Source: Actinomycetota bacterium (GTDB taxonomy: Bacteria; Actinomycetota; Actinomycetes; Propionibacteriales; Propionibacteriaceae). Taken from it: 51,051 bases of DNA. The translations under genes and the position numbers were made by a program. The stretch covers positions 1 to 51,051 of the forward strand of contig JAIUOT010000012.1 of NCBI GenBank assembly GCA_020161015.1. Direction: 5' to 3'. Positions 34,008 to 42,223 of the stretch are shown here, piece after piece (within the stretch, counting starts at the first letter, position 1; every line of letters starts with the position of its first letter). The notes under the pieces were generated by a model. The model worked only from the letters and a program-made list of their open reading frames with translations, ran no database searches and was not told where the DNA came from.

Positions 34008-35417
34008 ATGCTGATCGAACCCGTGCCGCTGGTGCCGGTCGCCGACCTGGGGGCTGTGCACTTCATCGCGATCGGCGGCGCCGGGATGAGCGGGGTCGCC
34101 GCGATGTACGCCCGCCTGGGGGTCCCGGTGACCGGGAGCGACCAGGCCGACTCCGCGACGCTGGCCGAGTTGCGGGCCCTGGGCATCGGCACCTTCGTGG
34201 GCCACGACGCGTCCCAGCTGGGGGACGCGCGCACCGTCGTGGTGTCGTCCGCGGTCCGCGAGACCAACCCCGAGCTCGCCGAGGCCCGGCGACGTGGCCT
34301 GCGGGTGTGGCACCGCAGCGCGGCCCTGGCCGCCCTGATGCTGGGGCGGACGGGCGTCGCCGTGACCGGCACGCACGGCAAGACCACGACCTCGGCGATG
34401 ACCGCGACGATCCTCGCCGGCGCGGGCGCCGACCCGAGCTGGGTCGTGGGCGCCCCGCTGGCCGCGACCGGGCGGGCGTGGCACCTGGGCGCCGGCGCGC
34501 CGTTCGTGGTCGAGGCCGACGAGAGCGACGGGTCGTTCCGCCAGTACCCGGCCGGTGTCGTGGTGATCACCAACGTCGAGGCCGACCACCTGGACAACTG
34601 GGGCACGCCGCAGGCCTACGCCGACGGGTTCGTCGCGCTGGCCACCTCCGGCGCGGTGGAGACCGTGGTGATCAGCGCCGACGACCCGGGAGCAGTGGCG
34701 ATCACGCCGGCGATCAGGGCGTCCGGGCGCACCGTGGTCACCTTCGGGGAGTCGGCCGGGGCGGACGTGCGGCTGGTGTCGGCGGAGTTCCCGCCGGCCG
34801 GCGCGAGGGCCGTGCTCCAGGCCGCGGGGGACGTGGGCGAGGTGGTCCTCGCCGTCCCCGGGCGCTACAACCTGCACAACGTCGCAGCGGCGTACGCCGC
34901 CGGACGGGCGCTGGGACTGCCCGGCCCCGACCTCCGCGCCGCGGCCGCGGCGTTCCGCGGCACCGCACGGCGCTTCCAGCCCGTCGGTGAGGTGGCCGGC
35001 GTCCGCATCTTCGACGACTACGCGCACCACCCGACCGAGGTGGCCGCCACCCTCACCGCCGCGCGCGGGCTGGTCGGCACCGGTCGGCTGGTCGCCTGCT
35101 TCCAGCCGCACCTGTTCACCCGCACCCGCGACTTCGCCGCAGAGTTCGGCGCCGCCCTCGCCCTGGCCGACGAGGTGCTCGTCCTGGGCATCTATCCCGC
35201 GCGCGAGGACCCCATCCCCGGGGTCACCGGCCGCCTGGTGGCCGACGCCGCCGGGCACTCGGCGCCCGGGCGCGTCCACTACGTCGAGGCGCTCGCAGGG
35301 GCCGCGCCCGCGCTGGTGTCCCTGGTACGCCCCGGTGACCTCGTCGTGACCCTCGGGGCGGGTGACGTGACCCGGGTCGGCCCGGCGCTGGCCGGGCTCC
35401 TGGAGCCGCAGCGGTGA
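34008..35417 (+). CDS. murC: UDP-MurNAc--L-alanine ligase
   Basis: 469-residue Mur ligase that adds L-alanine to UDP-MurNAc, the first step of stem peptide assembly. The nucleotide-binding IGGAGMSGVA (22-31), P-loop TGTHGKTTT (K125), EADESDGSF, NVEADHLDNWG and FDDYAHHPTEV are all typical of MurC. The ATG at 34008 is chosen because it lies just after the murG stop; longer frames run back into murG. The stop overlaps ftsQ (GTGA), keeping it in the coupled operon. Confidence 0.96.
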   Translation: MLIEPVPLVPVADLGAVHFIAIGGAGMSGVAAMYARLGVPVTGSDQADSATLAELRALGIGTFVGHDASQLGDARTVVVSSAVRETNPELAEARRRGLRVWHRSAALAALMLGRTGVAVTGTHGKTTTSAMTATILAGAGADPSWVVGAPLAATGRAWHLGAGAPFVVEADESDGSFRQYPAGVVVITNVEADHLDNWGTPQAYADGFVALATSGAVETVVISADDPGAVAITPAIRASGRTVVTFGESAGADVRLVSAEFPPAGARAVLQAAGDVGEVVLAVPGRYNLHNVAAAYAAGRALGLPGPDLRAAAAAFRGTARRFQPVGEVAGVRIFDDYAHHPTEVAATLTAARGLVGTGRLVACFQPHLFTRTRDFAAEFGAALALADEVLVLGIYPAREDPIPGVTGRLVADAAGHSAPGRVHYVEALAGAAPALVSLVRPGDLVVTLGAGDVTRVGPALAGLLEPQR

Positions 35418-36130
35418 GCCAGGTCAGCGACGCCACCGCCCGGCTGGAGCTCCGGCGCAGGGGCGACCGGCGCCGGCGGTGGGTGCGCTGGCTCGTGCTG
35501 GCGCTCGTCCTGCTGCTGGTCGTCGGCGCGGGCTACCTGGTCGGTTTCTCCCCGGTGCTCGCCGCCCGGGCGGTGAGCGTGTCCGGCGTGCACCGGCTGA
35601 GCAAGGCCGAGGTCGTGGCCGCGGCGGGTGTCGGGATCGGCACCCCGCTGGTGCGCGTCGACACCGGGGCGGTGGCCGAGCGGGTGGCGGGCCTGCCGCC
35701 GGTCGCCGGTGTGACGGTGACCCGCGAGTGGCCGGGCACGGTGAGGATCGCCGTCACCGAACGCGCGCCACGGCTGGCGATCCCGGCGGGCGGGGGCTAC
35801 CTGGTCGCCGACGCCACCGGGGTGGTCTTCGAGGCGGTGCGCACTGCCCCGTCCGGGCTGGTCGTGGTGGACGCGGACCCCGCCGACCAGCAGGTGCTCG
35901 TCGACGTCGGAACGGTGTTCTCGGCGCTGAGCCCGAAGACCGCTGCCACGGTGAACCGTCTGGCCGCGCCCAGCAGGGACGGCATCGAGCTGCGCCTGGA
36001 CGGCGGGGTGCGGGTGGTCTGGGGGAGCGCGGAGGACTCGGCGCTGAAGAGCCAGGTGCTCGACGCCCTGCTCCCGCTCGGCGGAACGGAGTTCAACGTG
36101 TCCGCACCGGCCTTCCCGACACGGCGTTAG
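35414..36130 (+). CDS. ftsQ: Cell division protein FtsQ/DivIB
   Basis: 238-residue bitopic protein: a basic cytoplasmic N-terminus, one membrane segment (about residues 22-43), then an extracytoplasmic POTRA domain (about 49-118, starting RAVSVSGVHRLSKAEVVAA) and a FtsQ/DivIB beta domain (GGYLVADATGVVF, INRLAAPSRDG-like region). It links FtsL and FtsB-type proteins with the septal synthase. The GTG overlaps the murC stop by 4 bp. It is the last gene before a 183-bp gap preceding ftsZ. Confidence 0.92.
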   Translation: MSQVSDATARLELRRRGDRRRRWVRWLVLALVLLLVVGAGYLVGFSPVLAARAVSVSGVHRLSKAEVVAAAGVGIGTPLVRVDTGAVAERVAGLPPVAGVTVTREWPGTVRIAVTERAPRLAIPAGGGYLVADATGVVFEAVRTAPSGLVVVDADPADQQVLVDVGTVFSALSPKTAATVNRLAAPSRDGIELRLDGGVRVVWGSAEDSALKSQVLDALLPLGGTEFNVSAPAFPTRR

Positions 36131-36188
36131 CCCTTCTCGGGCAACCCTGAACCCGTACTTGAGGGACACGCCGGGGGGCCGGGCAATC

Positions 36189-36219
36189 TTGGACAACCCC
36201 GAAACCCGTTGCCTAGCCT
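36189..36219 (+). promoter_or_regulatory. ftsZ promoter
   Basis: TTGGAC (36189-36194) and TAGCCT (36214-36219) are separated by 19 bp, about 95 nt before the ftsZ start. The same box pair with an 18-bp spacer lies upstream of wag31 (39095-39124). This gives ftsZ transcription independent of the upstream mur genes. Confidence 0.6.
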
Positions 36220-36313
36220 TGGGCTCACGCCGAAGCAGTGTGCCCTTCCCCGTTCACCTTCGTCGGTTCATGCCGTGTGAGCGGCCCAGGCTCGGAGCAT
36301 AAAGGTGGGTTTC

Positions 36314-37462
36314 GTGGGAACTGCGTCCCAGAACTATCTCGCCATCATCAAGGTGGTCGGCGTCGGCGGCGGTGGCGTGAACGCCGTGAACCGCATGATC
36401 GAGGCAGGCCTCCGCGGGGTCGAGTTCATCGCGGTCAACACCGATGCGCAGGCGCTGCTGATGAGCGACGCCGACGTCAAGCTCGACATCGGCCGTGATC
36501 TCACCCGGGGCCTCGGCGCTGGCGCCGACCCGGCCAAGGGCCGCCAGGCCGCCGAGGACCACGCCGACGAGATCGAGGAGGTGCTCAAGGGCGCCGACAT
36601 GGTCTTCGTGACCGCGGGCGAGGGCGGCGGCACCGGCACCGGCGGCGCTCCCGTCGTCGCACGGATCGCACGCTCGCTGGGCGCCCTGACGATCGGCGTG
36701 GTCACCCGTCCGTTCAGCTTCGAGGGACGCCGCCGCGCGAGCCAGGCCGAGGACGGGATCACCGGCCTGCGTGAAGAGGTCGACACCCTCATCGTGATCC
36801 CCAACGACAAGCTGCTGGAGATGACCGACCACCACGTGGCGATCCTCGACGCGTTCCGGCAGGCCGACCAGGTGCTGATGCAGGGCGTGTCCGGCATCAC
36901 CGACCTGATCACGACGCCCGGCCTGATCAACCTCGACTTCGCCGACGTGAAGGCGGTCATGTCCAACGCCGGCTCCGCACTGATGGGCATCGGCTCCGCC
37001 CGCGGGGAGGACCGTGCCCGTGCTGCCGCGGAGATGGCCGTCTCCTCGCCCCTGCTCGAGGCGAGCATCGACGGCGCGCACGGCGTGCTGCTCTCGATCG
37101 CCGGCGGCTCCGACCTCGGCCTGTTCGAGGTGTCGGCCGCGGCGAACCTCATCGAGGCCGCAGCCCACGAGGACGCCAACATCATCTTCGGCACGGTGAT
37201 CGACGACGCCCTCGGCGACGAGGTGCGCGTCACGGTGATCGCGGCCGGGTTCGACGGCGGCCAGCCGCCGCGCAAGGTCCAGGCCCGTCCGGAGGTGCGC
37301 CGTCCCGAGGCCGCCGCTCCCCGGCCCGCCGCACCGGTGGCGCCGCCCGCGACGGAGGAGCCGGTCGCTGCGCCGGAGCCGGTGGCCCGCCCGGCCGTGC
37401 GGCCGGTGGCGCCGGTCGAGGCCGGTGACGACGAACTGGACGTGCCGGACTTCCTGAAGTAG
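36314..37462 (+). CDS. ftsZ: Cell division GTPase FtsZ
   Basis: 382-residue tubulin homologue forming the Z-ring. [23 protein letters not shown] is at the N-terminus, and the GTP-binding tubulin signature GEGGGTGTG is at residues 102-110. [17 protein letters not shown] and the T7 loop [11 protein letters not shown] follow. After the core comes a Pro/Ala/Glu linker of about 55 residues and the conserved C-terminal peptide [11 protein letters not shown] (372-382), which binds partners such as SepF. The GTG at 36314 is preferred, with AAGGTGGG upstream and the family-like N-terminus; a GTG at 36305 would add three residues. Confidence 0.97.
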   Translation: MGTASQNYLAIIKVVGVGGGGVNAVNRMIEAGLRGVEFIAVNTDAQALLMSDADVKLDIGRDLTRGLGAGADPAKGRQAAEDHADEIEEVLKGADMVFVTAGEGGGTGTGGAPVVARIARSLGALTIGVVTRPFSFEGRRRASQAEDGITGLREEVDTLIVIPNDKLLEMTDHHVAILDAFRQADQVLMQGVSGITDLITTPGLINLDFADVKAVMSNAGSALMGIGSARGEDRARAAAEMAVSSPLLEASIDGAHGVLLSIAGGSDLGLFEVSAAANLIEAAAHEDANIIFGTVIDDALGDEVRVTVIAAGFDGGQPPRKVQARPEVRRPEAAAPRPAAPVAPPATEEPVAAPEPVARPAVRPVAPVEAGDDELDVPDFLK

Positions 37463-37471
37463 TCCCGCGCG

Positions 37472-38179
37472 TTGTTCAGCTTCCGCAACGACCCCGGCGC
37501 CGACGGCGCCGGGGTCGCGTGCTGCGACGCGGTGGCGCCGGACGGAGGGACGCTCGACCTGAGCCTCGGCGTCCCCGACGGCTGGCGTGCCGCCGGCTGG
37601 GACCTGGTCGAGGCCGAGCTGGGGGTCCCCGCGTTCAACGCCTACCAGGTGCACGGGACGCGGGTCGTGCACGTCGGCCCCGCCTCGGACCCGCGGCAGG
37701 TCGCGGAGGAGCACGCCGACGCGCTGGTCACGACCGTGCGGGGCGTCGCGCTCTCCGTCCGCGCCGCCGACTGCCTGCCGGTGCTGTTCGCCGACGCCGA
37801 CGCCGGGGTCGCCGGGGCGGCCCACGCCGGACGCGTCGGGCTGGGCGCCGGCGTCCTGGACGCCACGCTGGACGCGATGGCCGCGCTGGGCGCGACCCGG
37901 ATCACGGCCTGGATCGGGCCTCACATCTGCGGGGCGTGCTACGAGGTGCCCGAGGAGTTGAGGGACAGCTTCGCCGCCACGCACCCCGCAGCCAGGGCCA
38001 CCACGAGCTGGGGCACCCCGAGCCTCGACCTGGGCGCGGCGGCCTCGGCGCAACTGGCCGGCCGGGGGTGCGTCGTCGTCCGGGTGGACCCGTGCACGCG
38101 CACGACACCGTCCCTGCACTCCTACCGTCGCGACGGGCAGGGCTCCGGGCGCCAGGCCGGGCTGGTCTGGCTCCCCTGA
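37472..38179 (+). CDS. pgeF: Peptidoglycan editing factor / polyphenol oxidase family protein (YlmD/YfiH)
   Basis: 235-residue laccase-domain protein. The metal-binding residues are visible as H61 in QVHGTRVVHV, C101 in AADCLPVLF and H118 in AAHAGRVGLG, followed by GPHICGACYEVPEEL. The E. coli relative PgeF removes wrongly built UDP-MurNAc-peptides, which fits its place next to ftsZ in the dcw cluster; other relatives show purine nucleoside phosphorylase or oxidase activity. The start is TTG at 37472, 9 nt after the ftsZ stop; no better ATG or GTG lies near. The usual downstream ylmE (PLP protein) is absent. Confidence 0.87.
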   Translation: MFSFRNDPGADGAGVACCDAVAPDGGTLDLSLGVPDGWRAAGWDLVEAELGVPAFNAYQVHGTRVVHVGPASDPRQVAEEHADALVTTVRGVALSVRAADCLPVLFADADAGVAGAAHAGRVGLGAGVLDATLDAMAALGATRITAWIGPHICGACYEVPEELRDSFAATHPAARATTSWGTPSLDLGAAASAQLAGRGCVVVRVDPCTRTTPSLHSYRRDGQGSGRQAGLVWLP

Positions 38180-38281
38180 CCCGGACGCACGCCCAGAGAC
38201 CCGGGCGCCGCGGGGCGTGGCTCCCGGATTCCGGGCCGGGCCGCGGTTAGCATCGACGGGACTGGTGAGAAAGGCGAAACG

Positions 38282-38755
38282 ATGGCTGATCGGTTCAAGA
38301 AGGCTGCCGTGTGGCTCGGCCTGGTCTCGGACAACGACTACGCCGAGGTCGAGCCTGGCGCGGAGGACGTGACCGAGCAGGTGCTCGACCGCAGGGACGC
38401 CGAGCAGAAGCCGGCCGCGGCGACCGTGACCGAGCTGGAGACCCGCCGCCCGCAGCGCGACCACCCGCGGGTCGCCGACATCAACCGGATCATCACCGTG
38501 CACCCGCGCACCTACAACGAGGCGCGCACCATCGGGGAGAACTTCCGCGACGGCGTGCCGGTGATCATGAACCTCGGCGAGATGGAGGAGGCCGACGCCA
38601 AGCGGTTGGTCGACTTCTCCGCCGGCCTGATCTTCGGGTTGCGTGGCAGCATTGAACGCATCACCAGCAAGGTGTTCCTGCTCTCGCCGCACAACGTCAC
38701 GGTGGCCGCGGAGGACAAGGAGCGCCTGGCCGGGGGTTTCTTCAACCAGTCGTGA
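38282..38755 (+). CDS. sepF: Cell division protein SepF
   Basis: 157-residue Z-ring associated protein. An N-terminal amphipathic membrane-binding helix (MADRFKKAAVWLGL) is followed by a charged linker and the SepF core (about 68-150: TVHPRTYNEARTIGENFRDGVPVIMNL, RLVDFSAGLIFGLRGSIERIT, KVFLLSPHNVTV). SepF polymerises, tethers FtsZ to the membrane and is essential in actinobacteria lacking FtsA. The ATG has GAGAAAGGCG upstream. TAGCAT at 38248-38253 may be a -10 box in the 102-bp gap before it. Confidence 0.95.
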   Translation: MADRFKKAAVWLGLVSDNDYAEVEPGAEDVTEQVLDRRDAEQKPAAATVTELETRRPQRDHPRVADINRIITVHPRTYNEARTIGENFRDGVPVIMNLGEMEEADAKRLVDFSAGLIFGLRGSIERITSKVFLLSPHNVTVAAEDKERLAGGFFNQS

Positions 38756-38767
38756 AAGGTGTGCCGG

Positions 38768-39049
38768 ATGGGCCTGGTCGGTTTCCTCATCCACTGGGCC
38801 CTGCTGGCGTTCCTCGCACTGCTGACCGTGCGTGCCGTCCTCGGGTGGGTCCCGCTGTTCGTCCGGGGCTGGGAGCCCCGAGGGGTCGTGCGCGTGGTGG
38901 CCGAGTTCGTGCTCACGCTGACCGACCCGCCGCTGCGGTTGCTGCAGCGCGTCCTGCCGCCCGTGCGGCTCGGCGGAGTGCAGGTCGACACCGCCTTCAG
39001 CGTGCTCTACATCGCGGTGCTGGTCCTGCTGCGATGGCTCCCGAGTTGA
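38768..39049 (+). CDS. YggT family membrane protein
   Basis: 93-residue protein with two hydrophobic segments separated by a loop containing LTDPPLRLLQRVLPP, the YggT (YlmG) signature. It is found next to sepF in most Gram-positive dcw clusters and is thought to help division or membrane organisation, although its molecular role is not settled. The ATG at 38768 is chosen over the GTG at 38759, because AAAGGTG sits at a good distance from the ATG and family members start at this point. It begins 12 bp after sepF. Confidence 0.85.
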   Translation: MGLVGFLIHWALLAFLALLTVRAVLGWVPLFVRGWEPRGVVRVVAEFVLTLTDPPLRLLQRVLPPVRLGGVQVDTAFSVLYIAVLVLLRWLPS

Positions 39050-39094
39050 GTCTTGACCTCTGGTTTACCCCTGCCGACGCGTCGGTGGTGGTTC

Positions 39095-39124
39095 TTGGAC
39101 TCCGCAAACTGTTCCCATTAGCCT
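39095..39124 (+). promoter_or_regulatory. wag31 promoter
   Basis: TTGGAC (39095-39100) and TAGCCT (39119-39124) are separated by 18 bp, nearly the same as the ftsZ promoter. A hairpin, CGGGGCCGA-GCTA-TCGGACCCCG (39138-39160, one bulge), would lie in the 5' leader. A second TTGACC at 39053 has no good -10 partner. Confidence 0.6.
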
Positions 39125-39182
39125 GAGAGCGCCCTGTCGGGGCCGAGCTATCGGACCCCGTCCCGATCACGTGAGGTGAGCA

Positions 39183-40169
39183 ATGACCCTGACCCTCGAG
39201 CAGGTCCGCCAGACCCGCTTCCACCTGGCCCGGCGGAACGGCTACGAACCCGTTGACGTCGACGCCTTCGTCGACAAGGTCGAGGCAACGCTCAGCCAGT
39301 TGACCGAGGAGAACGCCACCCTCAAGCAGCAGGTGGAGGCGCTCAGCTCGAGCGAGCCGTCCAGCATCTTCGTCCCCGGCGACTCCGCGGAGGCCGACCA
39401 GCTGAAGTCCGACCTGCGGGGCCGCCAGGCCGAGCTCGAGGGCGCCAAGGGCGAGCTCGCGGGCAAGCTCGAGGAACTCGGCCAGCGCACGCAGGAGCTC
39501 GAGCAGGCCCGGAGCGAACTCGCCTCCGCCCAGGCCGAGCTGGACGCGCTCCGCGGCCAGGTCGCGCAGCTCCAGCAGCAGGCCGCCGCACCCCAGGAGG
39601 AGCCGTCCACGCCGCTGGGCAAGGTCGAGAACATCGTCGTCACCAGCTCCGCGGAGGCGTCCCCCGCGGTCACCCGGCTGCTGCAGATGGCCACCGAGCA
39701 GGCCGAGCGCCTCGTCGGCGAGTCGCAGGTCGAGGCCCAGCGCATCGTGTCCTCCGCGCGCGCCGAGGCGGAAAGCGTCATCGACAACGCCAACAAGAAG
39801 GCCCACGAGACCCTGACCGACGCCCGCACGCGCGCCGACCGGATCGAGTCCGAGGCCCGCGTGAACGCGGAGAGGGTCACCAACGACGCCCAGTCCCGTG
39901 CGGACGCCGTCAACGGCGAGGCCGACGCCCGTCGCGCCGAGCTGTTCACGGCCCTTGAGCAGGAGCGGGACGTGCTGCGCGGCAAGGTCGACCACCTGCG
40001 CAGCTTCGAGGCCTCCTTCCGCAACAACATGGCGAACCACCTGCAGAGCCAGATCAAGGCCCTCACCGAGGCCGCGATCGAGCCCGGCGACACCCCGGCC
40101 ATCCTCGACGAGCCGGCGCCGGAGTCCGCGACCCCGCGCCTCGACGCACTGCTCAACGAAGGCAACTGA
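39183..40169 (+). CDS. wag31: DivIVA/Wag31 polar growth scaffold
   Basis: 328-residue coiled-coil protein. The N-terminal DivIVA domain (LTLEQVRQTRFHLARRNGYEPVDVDAFVDKVE) binds curved membranes at poles and septa. A long coiled coil (about residues 35-140), a Ser/Pro/Glu spacer and a second coiled-coil region rich in Ala, Glu and Arg (about 160-290) follow. In actinobacteria Wag31 directs polar cell wall growth and is essential. The start ATG follows GAGGTGAG, and the gene has its own promoter. A perfect 11-bp hairpin directly follows the stop. Confidence 0.93.
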   Translation: MTLTLEQVRQTRFHLARRNGYEPVDVDAFVDKVEATLSQLTEENATLKQQVEALSSSEPSSIFVPGDSAEADQLKSDLRGRQAELEGAKGELAGKLEELGQRTQELEQARSELASAQAELDALRGQVAQLQQQAAAPQEEPSTPLGKVENIVVTSSAEASPAVTRLLQMATEQAERLVGESQVEAQRIVSSARAEAESVIDNANKKAHETLTDARTRADRIESEARVNAERVTNDAQSRADAVNGEADARRAELFTALEQERDVLRGKVDHLRSFEASFRNNMANHLQSQIKALTEAAIEPGDTPAILDEPAPESATPRLDALLNEGN

Positions 40170-40194
40170 CACCGGCGGGCAGCGCCCGCCGGTG
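40170..40194 (+). terminator. Hairpin terminator after wag31
   Basis: CACCGGCGGGC (40170-40180) and GCCCGCCGGTG (40184-40194) form a perfect 11-bp stem with a 3-nt AGC loop, starting at the base after the wag31 stop. There is no U-tract, so it may pause or protect the 3' end rather than terminate fully. Confidence 0.65.
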
Positions 40195-40272
40195 GCGTCC
40201 GGCGATTCGGTCTGGCACGCGGTGGGCAGGTGGTACTCTCCCTGCTCAAGCATCGGCAGGAGGAGTGTTGCG

Positions 40273-40713
40273 ATGGCGTCAGCACGCACCAGTGAGAACG
40301 AGAAAGTCGTAGGCAGGGTGGTCTCGTTCCCGGTTGCCGAGGGCGAGGATCCCTGGACCGAGGAGGAGATCGAGGAGATCCGCCAGGAGCTCCTCGCCGA
40401 CATCGCGCGCATGGAGCGGGCGATCGAGGTGGCCGAGGCCGGCCTGGCCGACCTCTTCGAGGAGGGCTCCGACGGGGCGGGCCGCGATCCGGCCGACGTG
40501 GGCTCGTCCAACTTCGAGCGGGACCAGGAGATGTCGCTGGCCCAGAACGCGCGCGACATGCTGGAGCAGGCCCAGCTGGCCTACCGCCTGTTCGAGGCCG
40601 GCAACTACGGCTCCTGCGAGTCGTGCGGCCAGCCGATCGGCAAGGACCGGCTCCAGGTGTTCCCGCGCGCGACGATGTGCGTCACCTGCAAGCAGCGGGA
40701 GGAACGGCGATAG
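40273..40713 (+). CDS. TraR/DksA C4-type zinc-finger protein
   Basis: 146-residue protein with a helical N-terminal region, a long coiled-coil section (about 30-65) and a C-terminal four-cysteine zinc finger, C115-X2-C118 and C136-X2-C139, of the DksA/TraR type (YGSCESCGQPIG then MCVTC). DksA proteins bind RNA polymerase through the secondary channel. In actinobacteria this gene commonly sits between wag31 and lspA, with an RNA-polymerase-related or unknown role. AGGAGGAG lies 7 nt before the ATG at 40273, and TACTCT at 40234 may be its -10 box. Confidence 0.85.
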   Translation: MASARTSENEKVVGRVVSFPVAEGEDPWTEEEIEEIRQELLADIARMERAIEVAEAGLADLFEEGSDGAGRDPADVGSSNFERDQEMSLAQNARDMLEQAQLAYRLFEAGNYGSCESCGQPIGKDRLQVFPRATMCVTCKQREERR

Positions 40714-40730
40714 CCGAGGAGGAGGTCGTG

Positions 40731-41273
40731 GTGGACACCGCGTCCACCGGCACCGTCGACGTCCGGCGGTTGCGGGCCCTGTGCCTCGCGATCGCCGTGG
40801 CCGGCTTCGTCGCCGACCTGCTCACGAAGAACCTGGTGCTGGCCACGCTCGACCCGGAGAAGCCCATCCCGCTGCTGGGTGGCCTGGTCACCCTCCAGCT
40901 CATCCGGAACCCCGGCGCGGCGTTCAGCATGGGCGAGAACTTCACCGTCGTGCTCACGCTCGTCGCGATCACCGCCCTGGTCGGGGTGCTCGGCTGGGTC
41001 GTCCCGCGGATCCGGCACATCGGGTGGGCCGTGGCGATCGGGATGCTGCTCGCCGGCATCACCGGCAACCTGGCCGACCGGCTCTTCCGTGAGCCGGCGC
41101 CGTTCCACGGCCACGTCATCGACTTCATCCAGCTGCCCTACTTCGCGATCTTCAACGTCGCGGACATCTTCATCACCGGCGCGGCCGTGCTGGTGATCTG
41201 GCTGTCGATGATCACCCAGGTGTCGCTCGGAGGCGTCCGGCTCAAGGAGCGGGCCGGCGCGGCGGATGAGTAG
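40731..41273 (+). CDS. lspA: Prolipoprotein signal peptidase
   Basis: 180-residue aspartic protease with four membrane segments. It cleaves signal peptides of prolipoproteins after lipid attachment. The catalytic aspartates are D116 in GNLADRLF and D145 in FNVADIFI, with the conserved NPGAAFSMG loop at 60-68. The GTG at 40731 is chosen because AGGAGGAGG (40717-40725) lies just upstream; 40728 is a close alternative and earlier starts run into the zinc-finger gene. The stop overlaps the rluD-like gene by 8 bp. Confidence 0.94.
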   Translation: MDTASTGTVDVRRLRALCLAIAVAGFVADLLTKNLVLATLDPEKPIPLLGGLVTLQLIRNPGAAFSMGENFTVVLTLVAITALVGVLGWVVPRIRHIGWAVAIGMLLAGITGNLADRLFREPAPFHGHVIDFIQLPYFAIFNVADIFITGAAVLVIWLSMITQVSLGGVRLKERAGAADE

Positions 41274-42180
41274 CGTCTGGCTGGTGCCCGACGGCCTGGA
41301 CGGGGACCGCGTGGACGCGGCGGCCGCCCGGATGACGGGGCTGTCGCGCAGCCGGATCGAGGACCTCGCCGCCGCCGGCGGCGTCCTGGTCAACCACGTC
41401 CCTGTGCCCAAGTCGCACCGGGTGCGCGGCGGCGACCTGCTCGAGGTCGAGATCACCACCGCACCCGCCGTGGAGGTGGTCCCCAGCGAGGTGGCCGGCA
41501 TCAGGATCGTGCACGACGACGCCGACATCGTCGTCGTCGACAAGCCCGCGGGGGTGGCCGCCCACCCGAGCCTGGGCTGGGACGGGCCGTCGGTCGTCGA
41601 GCACCTCGCCGCCGCCGGCTTCCGGATCTCCACCTCGGGGTCGGCGGAGCGGCAGGGCATCGTCCAGCGCCTCGACGTGGGCACGTCCGGGCTGATGGTC
41701 GTGGCCAAGAGCGAGCCCGCCTACACCGCGCTGAAGCGGGCGTTCAAGTCCCGCGAGGTCGAGAAGACCTACCACACGCTCGTCCAGGGCCATCCCGACC
41801 CGTTCGAGGGCACGATCGAGGCGCCCATCGGGCGGCACCCGGGCGCCGACTGGAAGATGGCGGTGACCGCGGGCGGACGGCACAGCGTGACGCACTACAC
41901 CATGCTCGAGGCGTTCCCGGCCGTCACCCTCCTGGAGATCCACCTGGAGACCGGCCGGACGCACCAGATCCGCGTGCACATGCAGGCCATCCGCCACCCG
42001 TGCGTGGGTGATCCCACCTACGGCGGGGACCCCGTCCTCGCCGCCCGGCTGGGCCTGGAACGGCAGTGGCTGCACGCGGTGGAGCTGTCCTTCCTCCACC
42101 CCCGGACGGGTGAGCAGGTGCGGTTCCACTCCGACTACCCTGAGGACCTGGCGGCAGCACTGGAGCTCGTCCGCCACTGA
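41266..42180 (+). CDS. RluD-like 23S rRNA pseudouridine synthase
   Basis: 304-residue RluA-family pseudouridine synthase. An N-terminal S4 RNA-binding domain (about 10-70, with [18 protein letters not shown]) precedes the catalytic domain, with aspartate D137 in [14 protein letters not shown] and the later [13 protein letters not shown]. RluD targets helix 69 of 23S rRNA; the exact target here is inferred only from the S4-containing architecture. It directly follows lspA, an arrangement seen widely in Gram-positive bacteria. The ATG overlaps lspA. Confidence 0.9.
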   Translation: MSSVWLVPDGLDGDRVDAAAARMTGLSRSRIEDLAAAGGVLVNHVPVPKSHRVRGGDLLEVEITTAPAVEVVPSEVAGIRIVHDDADIVVVDKPAGVAAHPSLGWDGPSVVEHLAAAGFRISTSGSAERQGIVQRLDVGTSGLMVVAKSEPAYTALKRAFKSREVEKTYHTLVQGHPDPFEGTIEAPIGRHPGADWKMAVTAGGRHSVTHYTMLEAFPAVTLLEIHLETGRTHQIRVHMQAIRHPCVGDPTYGGDPVLAARLGLERQWLHAVELSFLHPRTGEQVRFHSDYPEDLAAALELVRH

Positions 42181-42211
42181 GGTCTGCCCATCCCGGGGGC
42201 CCGTCCTCGGC

Positions 42212-42223
42212 TAGGGTTCAGGT
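42212..42223 (+). promoter_or_regulatory. Leaderless-type -10 box before pyk
   Basis: TAGGGT (42212-42217) ends exactly 6 nt before the GTG at 42224, and no Shine-Dalgarno sequence is present. This predicts that the pyk mRNA begins at its start codon. Confidence 0.45.

Noticed and set aside
30404-34606. Antisense open frame of 1400 codons across murD, ftsW, murG and murC
   Set aside because: It is antisense to four well-supported genes, has low-complexity composition (Arg, Gly, Asp, Val, His) and no domain. Stop codons are rare on the opposite strand of such G+C-rich genes.
38222-38236. Terminator between pgeF and sepF (CCCGG-ATT-CCGGG)
   Set aside because: The stem is only 5 bp with no U-tract; too weak to call.
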